Made by a program: the position numbers and the translations under genes
Shown here: positions 57,461 through 64,000 of the stretch, in pieces
How the letters are laid out: every line of letters starts with the position of its first letter
Position numbering within the stretch: position 1 is the stretch's first letter
Origin: Prunus persica
Lineage: Eukaryota > Streptophyta > Magnoliopsida > Rosales > Rosaceae
Reading direction: 5' to 3'
Length of the DNA stretch: 64,000 nt
Assembly (NCBI RefSeq): GCF_000346465.2
Contig: NC_034010.1
Span: 28,069,382 to 28,133,381, forward strand
The notes under the pieces: model-generated
What the model saw: the letters and a program-made list of their open reading frames with translations, nothing else
Databases searched by the model: none
Told to the model about the DNA's origin: nothing

Positions 57461-57885
57461 GATCCGCTATACTATTTTTTTAAAAGAAACAACCAGGTAC
57501 CGCCGGACGGCTATATAAATTTTTTTATTTTAAAAACATCAAGTATAGCCGAACGGCTATCTATATATATAAAATGACCCTCCTTGTAATTAGGCGTCAC
57601 ATGTCAAAATAGTCTAGCCGCGCGGCTATACTATTTTAAATATATATATATCCTCCTTGCGTTCCCACGTGTCAAAATAGTATAGCCGCGCGGCTATACT
57701 ATATAGACCCTCCTTGCGTTTCCCACGTGTCAAAATAGTATAGCCGGTCGGCTATACTATTTTTTATACGTAGACATTGCGTTTCCCACGTGTCAAAATA
57801 GTATAGCCGGGCGGCTATACTATTTTTTATACGTAGACCTTGCGTTTCCCACGTGTCAAAATAGGTATAGCCGGCCGGATTGTAT
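57450..57885. repeat. Palindrome array with CACGTGTC boxes
   Basis: Eight palindromes (57453, 57498, 57542, 57612, 57682, 57742, 57802 and 57870). The last five sit in a ~60-base tandem unit of the form CCTTGCGTTTCCCACGTGTC-AAAATAG-palindrome-ACTATTTTTTATACGTAGA. Centres are CG, CG, GT, GG and GC in order. The CACGTGTC is a G-box/ABRE-like motif. Confidence 0.85.
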
Positions 57886-57897
57886 ATAAAATAAGCT

Positions 57898-58227
57898 TAT
57901 TTGAGGGACACCCCTTGTAGGCCCCACTCTGGAATGTATTTCACTAATCCAAACCGTCTATTTTGTAGATACTCATTCAAAGATCATCTCTACAAAAAAT
58001 CACTTGAATCCGATATCATTTGACCACTCAATTAAGTTATTGAAATTTTAGCATTTTCTTGAAGCACCGTGTTCATTGATTTTGTAAGATACAATTGGAT
58101 GTCGAAACGGTTTCCGATTTGTGTAATTTTTTGTAAGGATGATCTATAAATGAAGACCTAAAAAATAAATGGTTTGGATCATTGGGAAAAAAATTATAGG
58201 GTACCCTAAAGGGCGTCCCTCAAATAA
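57898..58227. mobile_element. MITE (~330 bp)
   Basis: Terminal inverted repeats TTATTTGAGGGACACCCCTT and AAGGGCGTCCCTCAAATAA. The interior arms are weakly complementary (ATCATCTCTACAAAAAATCA / TGTAAGGATGATCTATAA). A partial further copy of the end (TTATTTGAGGGATCCCTCA) follows at 58230. Confidence 0.7.
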
Positions 58228-58305
58228 AATTATTTGAGGGATCCCTCAATAGAAGGGGACTGTATATATATATATATATACACACATAAAGACGACCCTA
58301 CTTGC

Positions 58306-58359
58306 GATAAGGCCACCTCTGCCTTGGACGACGCCTTGGAGTGGCACTATCAGTCTCAT
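58306..58359 (-). pseudogene. ACS10 5' fragment in unit 3
   Basis: Contains the ACS10 start (58359-58357) and the first ~18 codons, more complete than in unit 2, then is cut off next to the TA-rich end of the preceding block. Confidence 0.85.
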
Positions 58360-58606
58360 TGCGGTGGCTCCAGCGGGCTTCTTTTGGGTCGGGTCGGCGT
58401 TGGGTTCTCGGGGTTGGGTCATGGGCTATGACGTTGGCCGTTGGTTGGTGTGGTTTGGTTACTTGGAGTAGGCTGCGGGGGAAGAAGTGTGTTTTGCTTC
58501 CAGAAACTTTGGTTTGTTTTTCATTGCATTGGCACCTGGCCGGTGTGTGAGTTTTACTAGAATACCCTCGTCAATTAATGATAGAAAAGAATTACACATA
58601 TCATTT

Positions 58607-58865
58607 TTTTAGGCATGTGCAAAATTCAATATAACCGATTGAATTTTAGATTAGGTTGATAGCTAATTTTAGCTTCTTTCTGGTGTATTTTTATTTAGTT
58701 CATGTTTTGTGTTGGATTGAACCGATTCGGTCTAGTTATTATTGAACTAGATTGAATTGCACTTACATACTTAATTGGATCGAATTAGGTTATGAATTCT
58801 AATTGAATTGAATCAGATCCTTCAAAATAGGTTGGATTGGAATCGATGCACACCCCTAATTTTTA
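58607..58865. mobile_element. MITE in the upstream region of NLR unit 3
   Basis: Third copy of the element described at 38283, at the same relative place. Confidence 0.6.
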
Positions 58866-59471
58866 TAGTAGAGATGTAATTTTGTGTTACTACAGAACAT
58901 TTAATTTCATTAAACTAAATTCATATATACAATGTCCTACATGGTTACTATGTGATTAATTATTGAAGGGGGTGGAATAAGTTTTCAATTGGCAGGGGTT
59001 CATGGCAGCCTGCCACATAAAAATGGGGGTAGTTTGTTAGTTTTGAAAGGAGAGTTGGGTAGGTGTTCATGGAAAACCAGAGGCAACATGTTGGTTTTCT
59101 TAAGGCTAAGTCTTATCCTAGTTGGTGAAAATGGTTGGCTGGTCTTACTCGTGTTAATAACTAGTCTCATGAATTAATTAGTCAAGGGAATGGATGAGCC
59201 AAAACGCAGCCTTATCACACCACTTTCAGTAAGCATGTTCATTGTCAAATTGAACATTATGCTATTATTTCAACAAAGCCAAAAGTTAAGGTTGAAATTT
59301 TATTGGGTTAAGACTTAAAGATAGCTGGAGCAAGCCGGAAAGTCGTCTGCAACCTAACAAAAAATATGCAAAGAGAACACTATAAACTGTTCATATAAGC
59401 CTATATAGAGTACAGATAGTTTGTGCATGTGTGGTTACAGAGCAAATTCAATTGATACTACCCAATAAGAT

Positions 59472-62260
59472 ATGGCAGAGTCAGTTGTATGCTTTGTGAT
59501 CGAGAAACTAGTTTCACTACTCATCAACACAGAAGCAAAACTTTCGAGAGACGTACGCAAAGATGTTGGTTGCATAAGAGATGAGCTCGAGAGCATCCGA
59601 TCATTCCTCAAGGATGCAGATGCCAAAGTAGCTGTGCAAGGGGAGATGGTGGATGCCAGTATCAGAACTTGGATCAAACAAGTAAGGGAAGCAGCTTATT
59701 ACATAGAAGATGCCATTGATGAATATTTGCTTTGCATCACACGGCACCATCAAGATCGTGGTTTCTACTTGGTTGGTGAAGAAAATGAAACCACAGGATG
59801 AGATAGCCTCCAAAATTGAGGCTATGAAAACATTAGTTAGTGAAATCAAGGCTAGACATGAAAGATATGGCTTCAATTCCAGTGAACAAGGACAAAGCAG
59901 TGGAGAAATGACTGTTCCATGGCATGACCCTAGAGTGGCTTCCCTTTTCATTGAGGAAGCACAAGTTGTGGGTGTTGAATCTGCCAGAGATGAGCTGATC
60001 AATTGGTTGGTAGAAGGAGCATCAAAACATGAACGCCGTGTAGTGATTTTGGTGCTTGGTATGGGAGGACTTGGCAAGACCACTCTTGCCAAGAAAGTTT
60101 ATGACAGCCAGATTGTGATGGCACACTTTGATTGCTATGCTTGGATTACAGTTTCTCAGTCATACAAGATGGGGGATCTTCTAAGGATGATGATCAGGCA
60201 GTTATGCAAGTCAAGGAAGGAGAACACCCTTGAGAAGATTGACAAAATGGATCAAGAGTCCCTAATTAGCAAATCAAGAGAATATTTGCAGCAAAAGAGG
60301 TATGTGGATAGTGTTTGATGATGTGTGGAAAGTAGATTTCTGGGGGGCTATAGAACACGCTTTACCGGATAATAAAAGGGGAAGAATCATGATCACTACT
60401 AGGATTAGAGATGTTGCTGATTTTTGCAAAAAGTCTTGCTAAGTTCATGTTCATCACTTGCAGCCTATGCCTCCAAACAAGGCATGGGAATTATTTTGTA
60501 GAAAGGCATTTCCGTTTGAAATGGAGGGCAATTGTCCTCCAGAGTTGGAAGAGTTGTCTCTTAACATTGTTAAAAAATGTGAAGGTCTGCCTTTGGCAAT
60601 TGTTTCCATTGGTGGTCTTCTGTCAACCAAGGTTAAAGGTCTGTCTGAATGGCAAAAACTACATAATAGCATGAGTTCAGAGTTAGAAAGCAATCCACAT
60701 CTTACAAGCCTCATGAGAATCCTATCCCTTAGCTATCATCATCTACCATATTACCTCAAATTCTGTGTCTTATACTTTGCATATTTCCTGAGGATTATTC
60801 TATTAGTTGCATAAGATTAATTCGGTTGTGGATAGCTGAAGGCTTTGTAAAACTGAAGAAAGGCAAGACATTGGAAGAGGTTGGAGAGGAATACTTGACT
60901 GAGCTAATTCATAGAAGCCTGGTTCAAGTATCAAAAGTTTACATTGATGGAAAAGCTAGAAGTTGTCGAGTTGATGATCTTTTGTGCGAAGTCCTTCTTA
61001 AAAAGGGCATGGATTCGAGTTTCTGTCATGTTTTATCAGAAGATGAGTCATCTTCTAAGCAAATAACTCGACATCTCTCGATAGACAGCAGTAGCAGTCC
61101 CAGGATTGAACACTCACATATTCGTTCCGTATTCACTTTCAACCAAGAAGAATGGCCTGAGTCTTTTCTCAATACATTGAGTGGAAACTTTAAACTTTTG
61201 AAAGTATTGGATTTCACGGATGCTCCACTAAACCATCTTCCGAAATACGTTGGGGATTTGTATCTCTTGAAGTACTTAAGCCTAAGGAATACAAAGGTGA
61301 AGTTTCTTCCAGAGTCCATAGGTAATCTGCAAAACTTAGAAACCTTGGATCTAAAACAGTCTCTGGTGTACGAAATACCAGCCAAGATCAATAAGCTCGT
61401 TAAGTTGAGACATCTTTTGGCCTACTATTGTGACTACAACATAGAGTTTAGCATGACCTTCGAGCGGGGAGCGAAGATACATGATGGTATTGGATGTTTA
61501 CGTGCATTGCAAAGCTATACCATGTGGAGGCAAATCATGGAGGGATTAACCTAATCAAAGCATTGGGAAAGTTAAGGCAGCTGAGGAAGTTGGGCCTAAA
61601 AAGCTTGAAAAGTGAAGATGGAAGGGCTCTATGTGCTTCTGTGGAAAACATGAACCACCTTGAATCTCTAGAAGTAAGTACAATAAGTGAAGATGAGGTC
61701 CTTGATCTACAATCCATTTCAACTCCACCCCAATTTATGCGGCTTCTCTACTTGAAAGGGCATCTAGAGAAGTTGCCAAGCTGGATTTCGCAGCTTCAGC
61801 ACCTCGTCAAGCTACGGATTTTTTGGTCAAGGCTGAGAGATTCCCCACTGAAAGCCCTTCAAAATCTACCTAATCTGTTGGAGCTTGGGATCTCATACAA
61901 GGCATATGATGCTGCTCAGCTGCATTTTGAAGGAGGATTTCAGAAACTCAAGGTCCTACAACTCAGGGACTTGGAGGGACTAAAATCTTTGATAATAGAC
62001 AATGGGGTTATGCCTCTTCTCAAGAGCTTCATATAGGGCCTTCCCCACAACTTAAGGAGTTGCCCTCCAGCATCCACCATCTGAGAAATCTAACAACTCT
62101 TAGATTTATCAACATGCCAAAAGAATTCCAAAGGGATGTGGAACCAACAAATGGCCAACATTTTTGGATTGTTGAGCACATAAGAGATGTTATCTTTAGC
62201 TACAAGTCTGGGACAAAATTTGGCATATATGAGAATTTCTTCAAAATCCCAAATTGTTGA
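59472..62260 (+). pseudogene. CC-NB-ARC-LRR pseudogene 2 (unit 3)
   Basis: All domains are present (P-loop GMGGLGKTT near 60059, kinase 2, GLPLAI, RNBS-D with EDY, LRRs), but the frame is broken repeatedly. There is an 11-base deletion at about 59763, a small insertion in kinase 2 with a stop at about 60316, a TAA at 60440, and single-base losses at about 60779, 61511 and 62020. The C-terminus differs from units 1 and 2 (ENFFKIPNC-stop). It may still be transcribed, but no full-length receptor is possible without corrections. Confidence 0.9.
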
Positions 62261-63501
62261 CTACAGGCTCTCTGTTCTTCTTCATTATTGTTAATTGTTG
62301 TTAATGATTAGTGTTAATAATAATTGTTCTTCTTTATGATTAAGTATATGAGAATGAATCAAAATGTTGATATGTTTAAGCAAGAACAACTATCAACAAA
62401 GAAAAGAAAAGGACAGTGTTTGGCTCTTCATGCAGCTGCCATCATCAATTCAATTAATTGGGAAAAGTAATAAGACTTGCCACCACAACAGTTAAATATT
62501 ATAAAATCTTACCATTTTTCATCACAGAAAAGCCAAGCATTGTTCTTGTTTGTTGGACTGTTGGACTGTTGGACAAGACCTCTTTTGAACCATTCCACTT
62601 CAAGCTGTCTAACAGTGCGGCAAAAATCCAATCTCCTCAAGTTACTGTCTTTGATTTTTTTTTTTTTTTTTTTTTTTATAATGAGAAAGTAAATATGAAT
62701 TTATTAAATTTTAAAAAAAAATTTGGAACTTTGTGGGCCAAACTCTCCCATTCTCCCCTCAAGTGCACCCCCAAGTTCCATTCACGTATGAGACAATTTT
62801 AAGACAACCTAATATAATACTCCCCCTCTCATTTCCTAACGGATGACCAAAAAAATATATAATACTATAAAAATTCAAGATATATTTTTTGTACAGAAAA
62901 ATTCAAGATATTTATCTGTTGAAATACAAGGATAGTTACTATAAAATAATAACAAAATAAAAAAAGGAAATACATTTTAAAAAAGATTATTGAAATTGGC
63001 TTACGAAGGCTGAGGTGGGGGCCCATGATAACCAAGTAGTAGGCCTGGGCCCACAAGTTCAAAATTTTGGACCGTAGCATGTCCCAAACTTCGGCGCTAA
63101 AAAAAGGTTCCTCAACCTCCTCCTGTCATCGTCTCTTTCCTTTCTTGCTGCTGAGTTTGTTTTCTTAAACCAGCCCGAAATTTTCGCACCAAAACAAAAA
63201 AGTCAAGAAATTCAATTTCTTCCTTCACAAATCACAGCAGTCAATTAGGGTTTCAAATTTCATAATCAAACATTACATATATAACCCCACCTCTCTCTCT
63301 CTCTCTCTAAATTCTGATTTCCCGGGAAATTTTTCAACCCAAACATCACAAGTCCGCTGTCTAAGTTTCTGAGAAAAGGAGAATCAGCAAAAGGAGAATA
63401 AAAATTATATCTTTGTAATATCAAAGTAATTAAATTTTACGCATGGAATTCATTGGTTCATTTGCCTGAAACGAGGTTTAGAGAGAGAAAAAGAGAGAGA
63501 A
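62261..63501. other. Intergenic DNA and leader of the TPX2-like gene
   Basis: No exon seen between the NLR and the next gene. Holds a poly-T run (62655-62679) and, in the probable leader, AGGGTTT (63247) and a CT repeat (63291-63308). Confidence 0.5.
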
Positions 63502-64000
63502 ATGGGCGCAGAAATGCAGGATTTTATGAGGGAAGCTTACGAGGGCGATGAAATTGATTTGGACTACGAGTTCGATGCGCCTAAGTTCTACGATTTCACT
63601 CAGCCCGATTCCGATTTGGAGGCCACGGAAGCCGAAGACTGGTTCCGATTCGCCGGAAGTTATCCGCCTTCGCGTAAGCGATTTAGAGAAACATTTGTTT
63701 GTTATTTTGCTTCATCATATTCCCAAACAATGAATTTGGATAATCTTCAATCAAGACCGTTTCAATTGACGATCGTTTTCTGCAATTTGATTTCAATATC
63801 TACGTGTTTGGTTAATTATGCATCTTAATTACTATTAATTTTGTATTGTTTTCTTTGTAACAATTTTGGATGCAAGTAGATTAATTTCTTACTTGTATTG
63901 ATTTGAGTGTTTTACAAAAGTCTACCACTAACTCTCTGTTTTTCTTTCTTAATTTTTTGTTAATTTTTTTAGCTTTCATTATAAAATTGTTGATGAATTG
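63502..64000 (+). CDS. TPX2-like microtubule-associated protein, first two exons
   Basis: Starts MGAEMQDFMREAYEGDE and continues with the N-terminal signature EFDAPKFYDFTQ...EAEDWFRFAGSYPPS. This resembles plant TPX2-type proteins, which nucleate spindle microtubules and activate Aurora kinase. Exon 1 is 63502-63673 with donor TCGC|GTAAGCG. Exon 2 starts at 63973 after TTTTTTTAG and continues in phase as P-F-I-I-K-L, restoring the usual SYPPSPF. The gene runs off the right edge. TPX2 itself and TPX2-like proteins cannot be told apart from this much. Confidence 0.75.

Larger units (their letters stand above)
42979..58305. repeat. Resistance-gene duplication unit 2
   Basis: Same order as unit 1: ACS10 fragment, MITE, NLR, 3' tail, CC fragment, palindrome array. 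It is enlarged by the LTR retrotransposon at 47781-57216. Without that insertion it is about 5.9 kb. Confidence 0.8.

Overview
This window looks like nuclear DNA of a eudicot plant, most likely a woody rosid such as Prunus (Rosaceae). That placement is my inference from overall resemblance, not from a search. Supporting signs are spliced genes with short AT-rich GT-AG introns, plant-specific families (TBL, DUF668, DUF688, ACS10-type aminotransferase, CC-NB-ARC-LRR), many MITE-type foldbacks, CT/GA microsatellites and a Ty3/Gypsy Tat-type retrotransposon. All exon limits were read by eye from frame, splice consensus and family similarity.

Layout. 0-2.4 kb: 5' half of a minus-strand TRICHOME BIREFRINGENCE-LIKE gene. 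2.4-12 kb: repeat-rich, with two copies of a ~1-kb dispersed repeat, arrays of a 20-bp palindrome, Helitron-like units, a ~420-bp foldback, and a doubtful multi-exon minus-strand gene for a ~48-aa protein. 12.1-23.1 kb: a complete 26-exon CPSF160 gene. 23.4-31.3 kb: no convincing gene; nested MITEs and microsatellites. 31.4-32.8 kb: intronless DUF3475/DUF668 (PSI-like) gene. 34.5-35.7 kb: two-exon DUF688 gene. 36.0-38.0 kb: ACS10-type aminotransferase on the minus strand.

38.0-62.3 kb is a tandemly duplicated resistance-gene cluster. Each of three units begins with a copy of the ACS10 5' end, then the same upstream region (including a MITE), then a CC-NB-ARC-LRR gene. The first two units end in a truncated CC fragment and a palindrome array. 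Only the middle NLR (44186-46987) is open; the first and third are pseudogenes. The first is a mosaic, resembling the third in its 5' half and nearly identical to the second in its 3' part. A 9.4-kb LTR retrotransposon (47781-57216, AGATG target duplication, LTRs differing at about three bases plus one 2-bp indel) sits inside the CC fragment of unit 2. It carries gag, protease, RT, a broken RNase H, ~97-bp tandem repeats with an assembly gap, and a spliced antisense ORF; integrase is deleted. 63.5-64.0 kb: first exons of a TPX2-like gene.

Most striking observations: (1) the retrotransposon's protease and RT reading frames are separated by a UAG in exactly the CAA-UAG-CAA-UUA context known for translational readthrough; (2) a dispersed palindrome with fixed arms and a variable two-base centre recurs two dozen or so times, and in one array is paired with a CACGTGTC box; (3) the resistance-gene cluster amplified together with a piece of the neighbouring ACS10 gene.
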